Positions 41,182 through 52,691 of a stretch of 64,000 nucleotides of DNA are shown here, one piece after another. A program made the position numbers and the translations under genes. The DNA is taken from NCBI RefSeq assembly GCF_000001735.4, contig NC_003075.7, positions 17,733,001-17,797,000 of the forward strand, in the 5' to 3' direction. The stretch comes from Arabidopsis thaliana (taxonomy: Eukaryota > Streptophyta > Magnoliopsida > Brassicales > Brassicaceae). Numbering within the stretch: position 1 is the stretch's first letter; each line of letters begins with the position of its first letter. The notes under the pieces were generated by a model. That model made no database searches. It saw only the letters and a list, made by a program, of their open reading frames with translations, and was not told the DNA's origin.

Positions 41182-41213
41182 CACGTGGAAAATACTCTTT
41201 TCGGAACACGTGG
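41182..41213. promoter_or_regulatory. Pair of G-boxes (CACGTGG)
   Basis: CACGTGG at 41182-41188 and 41207-41213, both within ACACGTGGA. The intervening AATACTCTTTTC (41190-41201) recurs at about 41247-41258. No gene start is near, so the role is unclear. Confidence 0.45.
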
Positions 41214-42702
41214 ATGTTCCTCAAATGATCACATCCTTATAATAGAATACTCTTTTCAGATACATACATAGTTAGAAGATACGTCTAAATTTTAACTAAC
41301 GAAACTTAAAGAGTACAGAACATTATATATGATTAACATTTGTCTCGAGTCTCACGGCTTTAAAGATACAGTATTGAGCAGGTGTTAAATCAAATTACAT
41401 CATCACTTTTCATTTCCTTATCGCTATATTTTCTTTTGTACACATAATCATTTAATAAAAGATGGAAACAGCCAAACAACAGGTCAATATGGAAGTTTCA
41501 AGTTGTATTTAAAAGAAAAGAAAAAGCCATTAGCTTAGTCATCACTCATCAATTCGTTCCCAGAAAGTTACAAATTTGGACCATTCCAATTATCTCTAAT
41601 GGACCCCAGTAATCTTATCTTTTCGCTAATTTATCCCATAACTTTACTTTTTTAATCAAATCAAACTCTGTTTTGTAGCCATCTCATGTGCTGGCCTCAT
41701 CCGAGAAATTAAACCCCATTTAATTACCATCATCACAATCATCATCTTTTGCCATCTGCATCGTGGGCTTTGTTTTTCTTGCCATCAATATCAACAAAGG
41801 ACTAAGACACTTTTTACCAACTTTACGTACGGACTATTCCATATTTGATCTTTAACCTTTTAGAATTCAGATTTTGGTTTTGTAATTTTACGGACCAGGC
41901 TATGGTTAACTACAAAAAGTAAAATAAAAATAATGGCCTCATGGGCTTGGCGGACTAACCTAATTTGACTGGCTCTCGCATGGTTGATCATCAATGGATC
42001 AGACCGAAATCTAAAGCCTAATGTTACTTTTCTTTGGTTTAAAACCCTAATTTTTTCAAAACCTAAATTGCGCACAAGACTATGTAAATTGGATCGACCG
42101 GACTATATGAAAACCTCAAAGCATATTATTGCCTCAAAGCCCAAGACAATACTGTTAAAGAGAAGAAGGAAAAGGTCACCAGGCCCATTAAGATGAAAGT
42201 AATTTTCAGACCCAGGGGACCAAACAACCCCAATCATGAAGACCAAATTTCTGTTTTAGTGGAAAAGAGTACGGAATATTAAATTCAACTGTACAAAACA
42301 ATTATAATACATGGTCTATAACCAAGAAATATACTGCAGGTTTTGTTATAATCAATAGTCTCATTCTCAATACTGATGAATTTTAGCTTAATATTGATTT
42401 CTTTTTCTCTTGTGTTAGATTTAATATTCCATGTGAAACTGTTCCATACCGAACGAGGGCCAAAATACCCACTCCAACAAACAAACATGGTTCTCTTCAA
42501 TAGATCAACAAAACATAAGACATCATGAAAACAAAGTAAAATTCAAAGATATACATATATATATGAACATTTGACCACAATCAGATCGATTATGAGCAAT
42601 TCACCACATACCACAAGACTCATTAATCACTTCACATACATTGCAACGTTGCTTATGGAACCACTTCGCACTTGTTTTGCTTTTAAGACAATAATGTTTG
42701 GA

Positions 42703-44372
42703 TCAGATTCCAGCCGAGCATTCTGGAGGTGGAACAGGAAAACGAGATTTGTCAGTGCAATAATCGTAGACCATATGGTTCACTCGGACCCATCTATAAC
42801 TTCGAGCTTCCACCGGACTCAACTGGTGGTACGCACTGCCTTCCCACCAATTCTTCGAATTAGCGGGACAATCTGCGGGTCCTGGAACCGGACATCCTTC
42901 TATATCAAAATCTTTGTAATAAGCATAAAATGGCGCTCTCGACCAATTGATTTTCTCTATTCCTCCACGTGTCGCCCAATCATCGGCTTCCCATAACGTG
43001 GAATATACACCCATTGGTTGGAATCTTGGGTATGGTACTTTCCTTGCCTCATTGTTCTTGTAAACCCTGATGGGCACATTGTCTACGTAGAAGCTACACA
43101 CCACACATATTTAGACTATTAGAAAGTGAATAACAGTTCTACATATATTGTTACTGCAAATAGAAATATCTTTGATCATTTGTTTTTTTATTCTTATAAA
43201 CTGATGGCCATTGCCTAATGGATTATTAAAATGTCATTACCAAAAAAAATGGATTATTAAAATGTGGGACATTTATAAGTTCAAATCATGAACGCCTCTA
43301 AAACAAATATGCTGTCTCTTTCATTCTCTTATTACATGGCCCATGGGTCGACAAAATATGAAACCAATCATGTCTCTCGTGACAATAATGAAAAAGACAA
43401 GAATAGTTCTTCACATGAAAACCAAAAAACAAAAAAGACAAGAATAGTTAAAACGAATCTATAGTACAAAAGTATTGGTTAATTTGCTATAGTTGATTCA
43501 ACTATATGTCACATTCCTTTTAATAATTAGACAGAGATTGTGAAGAATAATGATAATTGGCTGTATATGTGTATTTATATGTACACATTATATAATGTGA
43601 CTTTTTTGTTTTGTTTGGAATGAATGTTAAATTTATTCAAACAATTAAAAAAAACCTGTTTTACAATATATGCAACCTTAATTGGGTTTAGACATAATAA
43701 TGTGACTTACACAATACGGAGATGGTTCCATGAGATGGCATATTCGTGGAAATCACGAGAAGGGTCGAACCAAAGGTTAACTCTTTGCTCTCTATCGCCT
43801 TTACCATGAGCAAACACATTGGTTTGCACTGTGTAAGGTTGTCCACTTCGATTTCCTAAGAACTCAAAATCAAGCTCGTCTCGTACCGAATCGGTATCTG
43901 AATTCATCTGCGCAAATTAGTTTCATATTATAACCAAAACTTTTGAAATGCAGTGACATAAACTTGAAATATATGTATATATAGTTACGTAGAAGGCAGT
44001 GACAGTCCCGGCAGAATCACCGGGGATCAGTTTGATTTTCATGCTCACACGGCCGAACAAGTATTGCTTCTTCGAAGCAAATCCACATCCTAAACCAATG
44101 TTAATGAAAATAAATTAAGAATATGAATTGAAACTTGATACTATGTCTGAATGTAATTAAGTATAACGTATGTAAGAACCTGAGCTAGGGTCCAATTTGA
44201 GCTGAATGGCTCTGCCTCCGTCAATTTGAGTGATATGAGTATCGGACCATGCGATCCTAAAGTCATCTTCAAACTTAGCCGGTCTACTCATAACCGGCTG
44301 GTATAATGCTGCAAATAAGCATAAGCTTAACGTATAGAAAACATTTCTGGAAGAGAAGAGTGACACCACCAT
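42703..44372 (-). CDS. XTH7: Xyloglucan endotransglucosylase/hydrolase 7
   Basis: Four exons read from the right: 44372-44180, 44089-43989, 43907-43711 and 43093-42703, giving 293 residues. It is a secreted family-16 glycoside hydrolase that cuts and rejoins xyloglucan in the wall. An N-terminal signal peptide (about 1-29) is followed by the mature enzyme. The catalytic motif DELDFEFLG is at 108-116, with nucleophile E109 and acid/base E113, and the usual N-glycosylation site NRS follows at 117. The C-terminal XET extension carries paired cysteines. Length is typical. Sequence and position fit XTH7 (At4g37800). A TATA box lies about 50 nt upstream of the ATG and G-box and palindromic motifs lie about 440-490 nt upstream. 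Intron 3 (617 nt) contains a short repeat-flanked insert. Confidence 0.97.
43217..43265. repeat. 18-nt direct repeat around an ACC-A(n) insert, in XTH7 intron 3
   Basis: AATGGATTATTAAAATGT at 43217-43234 and 43248-43265 (period 31) encloses CATTACCAAAAAA. Being intronic, it does not affect the protein. Confidence 0.9.
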
Positions 44373-44420
44373 TGTTGCTTATGATGATGAGTTTGTTTTG
44401 GAAGTAGAAGATCGAAGGCA

Positions 44421-44428
44421 TATTTATA
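44421..44428 (-). promoter_or_regulatory. TATA box of XTH7
   Basis: TATAAATA on the minus strand about 50 nt before the ATG, implying a very short leader of about 20 nt. The RY-type sequence ATGCATG follows at about 44434. Confidence 0.6.
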
Positions 44429-44810
44429 TGGAGATGCATGCAGGCAAATGTATGTACAATTATTGAGGAACGGTCTCATTTAGAGCTTAGATTTTCAGTA
44501 CAGCTAATCACTGATCGATTTGTCACAATGATTTTGGACCTACCAATTTTCTATTATTGTTGTTATTATTATGTTTTTAAATTCACTGAATATGTCTTTG
44601 TTTTCTTTCCAAAATCTTACTGTTCTTTCACTTTTTTTTTAGAATTCAATTTATTCTGTGTACTTTTTCTCCTAGAACTATTCACATTATTATTGTGATA
44701 AAAGCTAAAATATTTTCTTGGCTCTCAGCCTCGCAATGATTGAAGCATAAGAATTTCCCAGTGTATAGCATAACTGAAAGGCGTGGTGCGGTTTTACTGG
44801 GACACGTGTC

Positions 44811-44861
44811 AGCATTACATTACTCTGCTATGTCTCGCAGATATGATACGATCGTCGTATC
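44811..44861. promoter_or_regulatory. G-box palindrome and second palindrome upstream of XTH7
   Basis: GACACGTGTC, a perfect 10-nt palindrome with a G-box core, is at 44811-44820. GATACGA and TCGTATC face each other around TCG at 44845-44861. They lie 440-490 nt before the XTH7 ATG. Candidate bZIP or bHLH binding sites. Confidence 0.45.
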
Positions 44862-47740
44862 TTTCGTAGATTCTTAGATTTTATTATTTGTTGCCACACG
44901 ATCGTTTCTTAGATTAATTTTTCCTTAAATACATGTTTATATTCGTTTGTTATATAGAAAGAGGTTTCATTAGTATATACAGTTTATCTTGTTCTCATTC
45001 GAGATGATAAATTTGTAATTTTTTTTTAATTTTCTTACATATTTTGGCATTTTGCTCCTTTTCCAATAAATTATACATTATTGCTTTAATCAATGAGAGT
45101 ATAGGTGCAGTATTTATGATTGTGCATGAACTTTCTAATATGATTTTCTTTTTTTTTAAATGAAAATAAAGATATGAAAGTTGTTAAATGTGGAGAGGCG
45201 TGAGAGTAGGGATGTGTCTATGTTAATTTATGAATATGTAGCTTTCATTTTGTTATCCACACCACACAAGTCGTGTTCGATGAATAGTTCTTATCCCCAT
45301 CTTCATTTATATCATTTCTCACTCAATATTAGTCCCAGCTAGCAAACATCGTTAAAAAAAACAAAGATTCTATGAGGCAATTTCGCATTCTAGTGTCATT
45401 TGACATTTGTAGTACAACCATTTTTGGTTGGCTAAATCGCTCTAGACAGGACCATCTCAAGTCTCAGGTCCCAACTCTTGAGCTATTTGTTACTTATGTG
45501 CAAAAAAATTATCCAATCGTATAATTAGGATCTTAGAACAAAATATTTTCTAATTATAAAAATAAAATTTGGAATCCTATTCTAAGTGAAAAATACGGTT
45601 TTGGCTATGGAGCATATAAGTTGATTAGATTCCTACTAATTAATAGAGCCAATTGTATACTTCAACTTTGAAAAACTCCGGCAAAAAACTATTGATATAA
45701 ATGGCAAGGTTAAACTCACACATTCCGTTTTGATGCAATATTTGGCTATGTTAAGCTATCATGTAATAACAATGTAAAATACACCCTGGATTTTTTTGCA
45801 TGAAAACGATGGTTATCAAAAGAATTAAGTCTAATTAATATAGAAGGAGACACAACATTGGACAAATCCACATGGAAGTAAGAACTATGGATAAGTAATT
45901 GACAGACTCCATAAATTTCATGAAACAAAGCTCTATGTTTTTTTGATTAAAAAAAAAAAGAAGAAGAACGAAGACTCTATTCGACTCAAATTTAATGTCA
46001 TGTCTTTGAATGATTTTAACTTTTGCATTATAATTTATTTAATATGATATCCATCTTTTTCATCCATTTGCCACCTTTTTCTTGTCGTACTTGTTTAAAA
46101 ATTAAAATAGTAACATAACACGGCCGACAATAAAAATGATTTGAGCTATATTGGAAACAAAAAACACTAGTAGTAGTTTTCTTTTTCGTTAATAGTAGAT
46201 TTGGTAAACATATCTTAAAGTTTTTATAGATGTCAATTTCTGTGAATATCAATACTCTGCACTTAATGTCGACACTCTGATGTATCCAAATAAACTGAAA
46301 AAAACAATTTAGTTTTCCTACGGTAAGTTTTAAAGCATTTTAGTATTTTACACAAGATTGGGGATTTTTGTGGGTTTAGCCAGTTTTGTATGTGCTGTAC
46401 AAATTGAAGAAATTGCATGTACTATATTATATATGTAATTGCTGAATCTGTTGGGTCTTTAGAAATTGAGAATATGCCAATGATAGACTTTTCGTAAATG
46501 GGCTTTCTTCGGCTTTTTATACAATCATGGGCTTTGTATGCCCAACAGAGACATATATTACTCACATATATTCAACCAAAAAACCTTGTTTACAAATGAT
46601 GCATCTTTGTTTTGAATGTTAATACTCACATGATACTTCAGTTTGAATGCTTTTTTTTTTTGTTAAATAGTTTATCTTAAAATAAAGCATAATATATTTC
46701 AAAGTTAATGTGTCTTGTGCCTGAATTTCAAATTAAAGTATTTCAAATATCTATAACAGATGGGTTTATACATTTTTGCTAGTATCATCAATTAAAGAAA
46801 AAATGTTTAACAGCGGTTAACTGGACATATCCATTGAGCATATAATTGATTAAATCATTGGAAAAAGCAATTGGGAAGAGTGAGCGAAACGTGTTGAGAC
46901 AGTTCTATATAAATATTTTAGATAAAATATGACCCATAAATTACATATATAAAATATATAAAAGTTTTTGGTTAGAAGAATACGAAAAGGCAAAGAGGCA
47001 CGGTATTGGTCGGTCAGGTGAAGTAGGGTCCTTTCTACTGCTCCAGTCAGTCTATTACCACAAGAAACCGCAGAAACCAGAACTCAAAAAGCAACTTTCA
47101 TATTTTTTTATAACAATTGTACAATACAAAATTCTTATAGACAAAAATGTATTTTAGCATATTGCTTTTATTTATTTTTGTTTGTGTGTATTGTATTGTC
47201 ACTTTTAAAACAAGAAAGAAATATTTATCTGACGACCAAAAAAAAAAAAATTTATGTATTTTGTCGTCTTCAAAACTTTGATTTTACTATTGGCTTGGGC
47301 TTAAGTATTTAACATTAGAACTGTTCTTTTACGTTAAAATTAATTATTCATCCTGCTCTTTTGTACCTACGTAATTTCCTTTTCACCTGATTCTTGTTTT
47401 ATTCGACTCTTGTAGTCTTGTAGACATACGTATCAATCAATACATACACGTTAAATAGAATCTGACTACAGTTAATTATACATCAAATTATTTCAAGAAA
47501 ATTAATTTTCCTTGTACTTATATAACATAATTACATAGGTCCCGACATATTTTTGTTTGTTTATTATTCAAATACTGACTCTGTAATAGTTTTTTATTTT
47601 TTTTTATTTTTGACTCTGTAATAGTTTAATACATACTGTGTAAATCTGTGATGATACAAAAAAGTGTATATAAATAATATTCATAAAAAGACATTACTAT
47701 TATTAATGTCAACTCATATATAAAAGAGAAACGATTACGT
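44862..47740. other. Intergenic region between XTH7 and EPFL2
   Basis: The two genes diverge, so both promoters are here. Apart from TGGGCY motifs near 46500-46545, repeat-flanked inserts at 47223-47255 and 47576-47627, and A/T runs, nothing is recognised. Confidence 0.6.
47576..47627. repeat. 17-nt direct repeat around a T-rich insert
   Basis: TGACTCTGTAATAGTTT at 47576-47592 and 47611-47627 (period 35) encloses 18 nt, nearly all T. Confidence 0.85.
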
Positions 47741-47741
47741 G

Positions 47742-47749
47742 TATAAATA
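47742..47749 (+). promoter_or_regulatory. TATA box of EPFL2
   Basis: TATAAATA 228 nt before the ATG. The predicted start is near 47775, giving a leader of about 190 nt without an upstream ATG. Confidence 0.6.
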
Positions 47750-47868
47750 TGATATATCCATGCGTGTAGTACTCTTTAGGAAAAATTTATTTGCCCTTCA
47801 TAGGGTAGTCACTTTCCTTTTTCTTCTTTACTTACAAATCTTCCTCTACACATCAACACACAGAGAAA

Positions 47869-47884
47869 GAGAGAGAGAGAGAGA
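47869..47884. repeat. (GA)8 tract in the EPFL2 leader
   Basis: Uninterrupted GA repeats between the TATA box and the ATG. Such tracts are bound by BPC-type GAGA factors in plants. Confidence 0.7.
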
Positions 47885-47969
47885 CAGATAGAGAGAGTGA
47901 GAATAGAAGTGAGTGAGAGAAAGTCTAATTGTTTCTCCTGTAAACTGCAAACCGATCTCGTGTCTGAAA

Positions 47970-48544
47970 ATGGTGTGGAGCAGCAACATGTCAAGCTTTC
48001 TACTGATTTTGCTCATTCTTAATTCGACCCATTTCAGTCTAATGGCTAATGGTAAGTAAATGAGTCAATGTCACATTTCCTTCTTTTCAAACATTAGTTT
48101 TTCCATAATCATAATGCTTCTTTTACTTCTTATGATATTTTTCAGGTAGACCAGAGCCTGACTCTGTCGAATTCACCAAGGTACACTTTTTCAACATCCT
48201 CTGTTTTTTTTGTTCTTCCTCTACTAAAACAAGAGTCAAATTGATCTTAAAAACTCGTCTTTGATTTGAAACAGAGTGGAGATCAAGATGTGAAGATGAT
48301 GATGAGAGGTCTAATAGGATCAAGACCACCAAGATGTGAGAGAGTAAGATGTCGTTCTTGTGGTCATTGTGAAGCAATTCAAGTTCCTACAAATCCTCAA
48401 ACAAAGCTTCACTCTCCTTTAACTACTTCTTCTTCTTCTTCCTCTGAGACTATTCATCTTGACTACACCAGAGGAGATGATAGTACTAATTACAAACCCA
48501 TGAGCTGGAAATGCAAATGTGGTAACTCTATCTACAACCCTTGA
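47970..48544 (+). CDS. EPFL2: EPIDERMAL PATTERNING FACTOR-like 2 secreted peptide
   Basis: Three exons: 47970-48051, 48146-48180 and 48275-48544, giving 128 residues. The N terminus is a hydrophobic signal peptide (about 1-26). A variable pro-region follows. The mature C-terminal domain has six cysteines, at 60, 65, 68, 71, 119 and 121, with GSRPPRCERVRCRSCGHCEA before a Ser-rich loop and WKCKCGNSIYNP at the end. This pattern is the EPF/EPFL fold, whose members are ligands of ERECTA-family receptor kinases in the cell wall. Location between XTH7 and At4g37820 fits EPFL2 (At4g37810), reported to shape leaf-margin teeth together with auxin. A TATA box and a GA tract lie upstream. Processing site not determinable. 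Confidence 0.96.
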
Positions 48545-50443
48545 AGAACATTTTGTTTTACTTTTTCATCGACAATTTTTCTCTTTTTTTTTGGTGTTCA
48601 AATTCTAAAATCTCTGTGTATATAATTATATTTTTAGTTGTTTTTTATTGGTCAAACATATTTTAGTTGTAGTAATCTTCATATTTTATGGTATTTATGT
48701 TGTTGTTGTTTATTATAGTGTAGTTAAAAAAAAACAGAGATGAATAAAATTTTGTTTATCCAAAATGATTTTTTATAATTTCATTGCTAATTGTGAAAGT
48801 AAAAATCTTTTTGACACGCATCGTAAAGAGAACGCACGGAAACCTATTTTCAAGACGATTTCTGACAAATACCAATTTTATGGATGAAAGTTACATCACA
48901 CACGTACGTATGCATCTACTTACATATATGTGAACTTTATGTATGAAAATATTTGCTGGTTTATTTGAGAGACAAAGATACGTTTGATACATAAATCCAT
49001 TAGCCGATAGACAAAAATTCAGCCGCTTTGCTGTCGTTTCTTCGAACGTCGCCGTTTTCATTCACATTGGATTTTGGGTTGTACTTTTTTTTATTATAAA
49101 AATGATTAATTTTATTAGTGACCACCGGTGATTTTCTGTGTCCTAGTACTTGTTTCAGTAGAGTTCTTTTTGGTATTTATTAGTGATACATATTTTTTAA
49201 ATTTTAATATAACAGCAAGAAAAATCATAACCAAATCTGTACTACTTTGAATTGATATAGTACTGAAACTATAATTCCTATTCAAATATAATCCTTATTT
49301 TCCAACGGGAAATTTTCAGAGAAACAGTAAAACCTGGGCCATGGTAAAAAAAAATACACATTATACTGTACATGGAGAATGATATGATATATGTAAAGAG
49401 TAAAACCTAGAAAATGTAATATTACCAAATGATGATAGTCTAGCAATCAAATCATCAAGATATCTACTTAAAGCCAGTGATCAATTTCTACTTAAAGCAT
49501 TGTCTTCGTTTTAAGTCAGATTTAACATTAGGAATATAAACTTGTCGAAATTAATATGGGATTGGACAAAGCCTATTCATAAAGAAAACTGAAGAGTGTG
49601 AGAGTTGATGGGATTGAACATATGGAAAGAGAGGAAGGGAGGTGACAAAACAAAAGAAGAGAAGATGTGTCTTTGTGTGGGGTTTACTAATTTCACAAAT
49701 CAAGCAAAGCAAACAGTCTTGATTCTCTACACTGTTCTTCCTTTGAATGACTTTACTATTGTTTTGTTTTCATTTCATTTATTACTTAATAATGCAACCC
49801 ATATATAGTTGAATAATAATTTTTAAAAATACATATTTGGAATTTGGTGGAGACTCAAGTGTCAATCAAAGTCGGTACACTGCCACCATGCTACTGCTTG
49901 AACTAATCTTCTCAATGACAACGCCGCTCCGAATATTTTATACAATATCTTCTATATGATTCACTATATATCTAACTTATATACTACAATACACATTATG
50001 CTAATATCCAAAGGTTCGATGGAAAATACTGTTGTATTTATACAAGACTCATTCCAAAAACATATCATAACATTCTCAGTAGTTGAATTCCAAAAATTAA
50101 GGTTTGCATCTAGTCTGCGATCTGCTAAAGAGTCTCAAAATCGTAGTTAAAATGAGTGGTTTGTCGTAAATTCGTCTTGATTTTGGTATTTTGAAGATGG
50201 AGCATTTTACCATTGTGAATCCTTTACCAAAACTTCTTAGTTACGAATACTTTGGGTTTGTGATAAAATTTTGTGCCCTTCAAATATTTTAATATATGTG
50301 TAGTTGTGTATACCAACAGATCTCAAAACACTATTATTTCGCTATAAAAAGTTTTTGAAATTGGGAAAAATGCATTTTGTTTGGAGACTATTAATTGCAC
50401 ATTGTATCACGATCGAGAAAACCATTAAAAGCAAAGTGACAAA

Positions 50444-50812
50444 ATGAAAAGACTCAAAAAGATGAAACAACAAAGAAGGAAGAAAAATGAGAGTTCCAAA
50501 GCAAAAATACTTTGGCCATTCCGATCTCTTTTTGTTTCTGCGTCTCACCGTTTACTTAACTGTTTTCGATCCCTTCCCTGTTGCATCACTTCCTTGGAAC
50601 AAGTATTAAGACCAAAGAAAATAAAAAAGGTTAAGAGATTTATGCATATTGGAGAGAAATCGTTAAAGCACAGAGTTGACAAGGTACAGTCACGTGGAAG
50701 CATTTTGGACATATCGATAATAATCTCTTTCTCTGTTTCAATGATCTTATTCGACGTCAATTGCTCCATACCTCATTCATTGTTCTTGTACGACACAGGC
50801 CTTTGTTCATAA
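50444..50812 (+). CDS. Unrecognised 122-codon open frame
   Basis: An ATG with A at -3 opens 122 codons. The N terminus is strongly basic (MKRLKKMKQQRRKKN), with another basic patch near the middle (RPKKIKKVKRF) and a hydrophobic stretch near the C terminus. No family motif is recognised. Frames of this length are at the edge of what chance gives here, so it is listed only as a candidate. Confidence 0.15.
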   Translation: MKRLKKMKQQRRKKNESSKAKILWPFRSLFVSASHRLLNCFRSLPCCITSLEQVLRPKKIKKVKRFMHIGEKSLKHRVDKVQSRGSILDISIIISFSVSMILFDVNCSIPHSLFLYDTGLCS

Positions 50813-51181
50813 TAATATACTATATGGTATATGGTTAATATATACTATCTTATTTCGTAACTCAAAAAGAAATATGATTAATCGTCAACCATATCACCTC
50901 GTTACATAAAAGCTAGTGGTTTTGCTTTTTCTAAAAAACCATCGTGTTACTATATCGTATCTAGTATTTTACAAGATCTATAGTTTAAATACTGATATTT
51001 TCTGAAAAACAAAAAAAATTGAAATTTGTATACTTATATACTATAGAAGAATGCAGAGAATAGTTATTTTCAAAGAGTTGAGGACAAAACTTACGGGGAC
51101 AAAAAAGTGGATCGAGGAGATTCCAGTGGTCCAATATTGATTTTGGATAGTGGATATGAATATGCGCACGCAATAGCCAAT

Positions 51182-51218
51182 ACATCTCAAAAAGTCATTT
51201 TTTTGTCAACATCTCAAA
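51182..51218. repeat. 10-nt direct repeat around a T-run insert
   Basis: ACATCTCAAA at 51182-51191 and 51209-51218 (period 27) encloses AAGTCATTTTTTTGTCA. Confidence 0.7.
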
Positions 51219-52147
51219 TGTTTTATGCACCAATATTCAAATGAATTCTCGACTCTACGTTGTTAGTGGATACATCTGCGGTTAATTACAAATGTAACAT
51301 ACACGCATACCATGGAAATATATATATACACATATGGAATTTATGGTATAACCACCACCATGACATTTGTACCATTATACCATAAAAATCATGAAATCGT
51401 GTCCAACAATATGATCATTTTAGATTGGACTATCTACAATTATATGTATGAAACGTACGTGGTACTCGATGAGTACGTACATGGTTTAAAGCTTACACGG
51501 GATGGGAATTTTGAAAAAGCTATGATGGGCTCTTAAATTCGTTGAAAGCTTACAATAGATGAAACAAAGAAAACCTGCATACATCAAGTACGTACTATAA
51601 TTACACTAAGGAATGAAAAGAAATCATCAAGGCTTTCATGAAGTATCCGTATCAATAATTTGTTTAGGTTACAGAAATTGACTACAACTAATTTTTATTT
51701 TTACGGTTCCATGCAAATTAATCCATTTTAAACAAATCCTCCATTGTTTTGTATAATGTTGGAGATTAGTAGGATTAGTCGGATAATATGGCATAAACAT
51801 AATATGATGCTAAATTCTAAAGAAACGATATGAATAAATAATGCAGCAGTATAAAAACTGTACCATTGCGTGGGTGGAGGATTTTAGGTCATTGTTAGGG
51901 CACTTTCATGGGGACCATTTCCGCCTTAACGAAGACTTATTACACACAACCGTCAATGTGGGCTGGAAACTTGCAGTGCAATCCGGTCTGGTCCTATAAT
52001 TTATGGCCGGTTAGGGTTTACAAGTTTTTAATCTATCAATTAAATGAGATGGACACAAAATGTAATCACCAGTGGAAAAGAAAACATTACGAGACTTATA
52101 CAATGTCTACAAGAAGACTCGAGTGGGGCAACATGTTGTACATAATC

Positions 52148-52293
52148 CGACGTCGTTTTGGGAGTCAGTAAATAAAGTTCGAGAAATGACGTCGTTTTGA
52201 AGTCATCCGAGAGAAAATGACTTAAAGTGACCGACGTTGTTTTGAAGTCAGCGGAAGAGTAAAGAAGTAAGAAACGAAGTCGTTTTGAAGTCA
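52148..52293 (+). repeat. Four degenerate copies of a CGTCGTTTTGAAGTCA unit
   Basis: Units start near 52148, 52187, 52231 and 52275, 39-44 nt apart, each containing (A)CGTCGTTTTGAAGTCA or a close variant. They sit just upstream of the predicted leader of the acidic repeat protein. Units one to three carry an ACGT core, which bZIP factors bind. Confidence 0.7.
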
Positions 52294-52511
52294 TCTCTTC
52301 AGATATGTTTGTTCTAATTAAAATTTCCCAAGTGGGAATTAGTTTGTAATTGAAGGTATGCACGATTTTTAGTTACAATTTTAATTCTTCTTCTTCAGAT
52401 CCAAGAACTCTCAGTCTCTGCGTTCACACTCTTTCTTTGAATCCTTCATCATCCTAATTCATCTCCAAGAACTGAATCAGAAGTTGTATTTCGCTAATTC
52501 AACTTTTCCAG

Positions 52512-52656
52512 GTAATTTTCCATTCCTCGATTATTCGAATTTGGGTATTAAATCATAATGCATCGGGAAATTTGGATTCTTTAGGATAATTTTTCCGGCA
52601 AATCCGATTATTGAGCTAGTTTCTGAATGTTTAGATTCTCAGTGTCTGTCAATTAG
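52512..52656 (+). other. Probable 5' UTR intron
   Basis: CCAG/GTAATT at 52511-52512 and CAATTAG/GTTTTG at 52656 frame a 145-nt intron whose removal leaves a leader without an ATG before 52692. Inferred from splice sites only. Confidence 0.5.
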
Positions 52657-52691
52657 GTTTTGATTTTGGAAGTAGAGAAGTTAGAAGAAGA

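Larger units (their letters stand above)
36273..42702. other. 6.4-kb intergenic region between HAT22 and XTH7
   Basis: HAT22 and XTH7 converge, so this is mainly 3' flank, with no recognised gene. Contents: direct repeats around inserts (36517-36560, 37899-37940, 37942-37990), a G-box pair at 41182-41213, and TGGGCY motifs with two mutually antisense 70-codon frames near 41860-42196. A GC-richer patch at 38221-38280 contains GAAGATC and GATCTTC as a small hairpin. Confidence 0.6.
48545..52380. other. Intergenic region between EPFL2 and the acidic repeat protein
   Basis: No recognised gene. The first part should hold the EPFL2 3' UTR. It contains a 122-codon open frame (50444-50812), repeat-flanked inserts near 48628-48670 and at 51182-51218, a telomere-box-like TTAGGGTTT at 52011-52019, and a fourfold promoter repeat at 52148-52293. 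Confidence 0.6.

Noticed and set aside
42571..42996. 141-codon plus-strand frame over the last XTH7 exon
   Set aside because: It is the antisense shadow of conserved XTH7 coding sequence and has no feature of its own.
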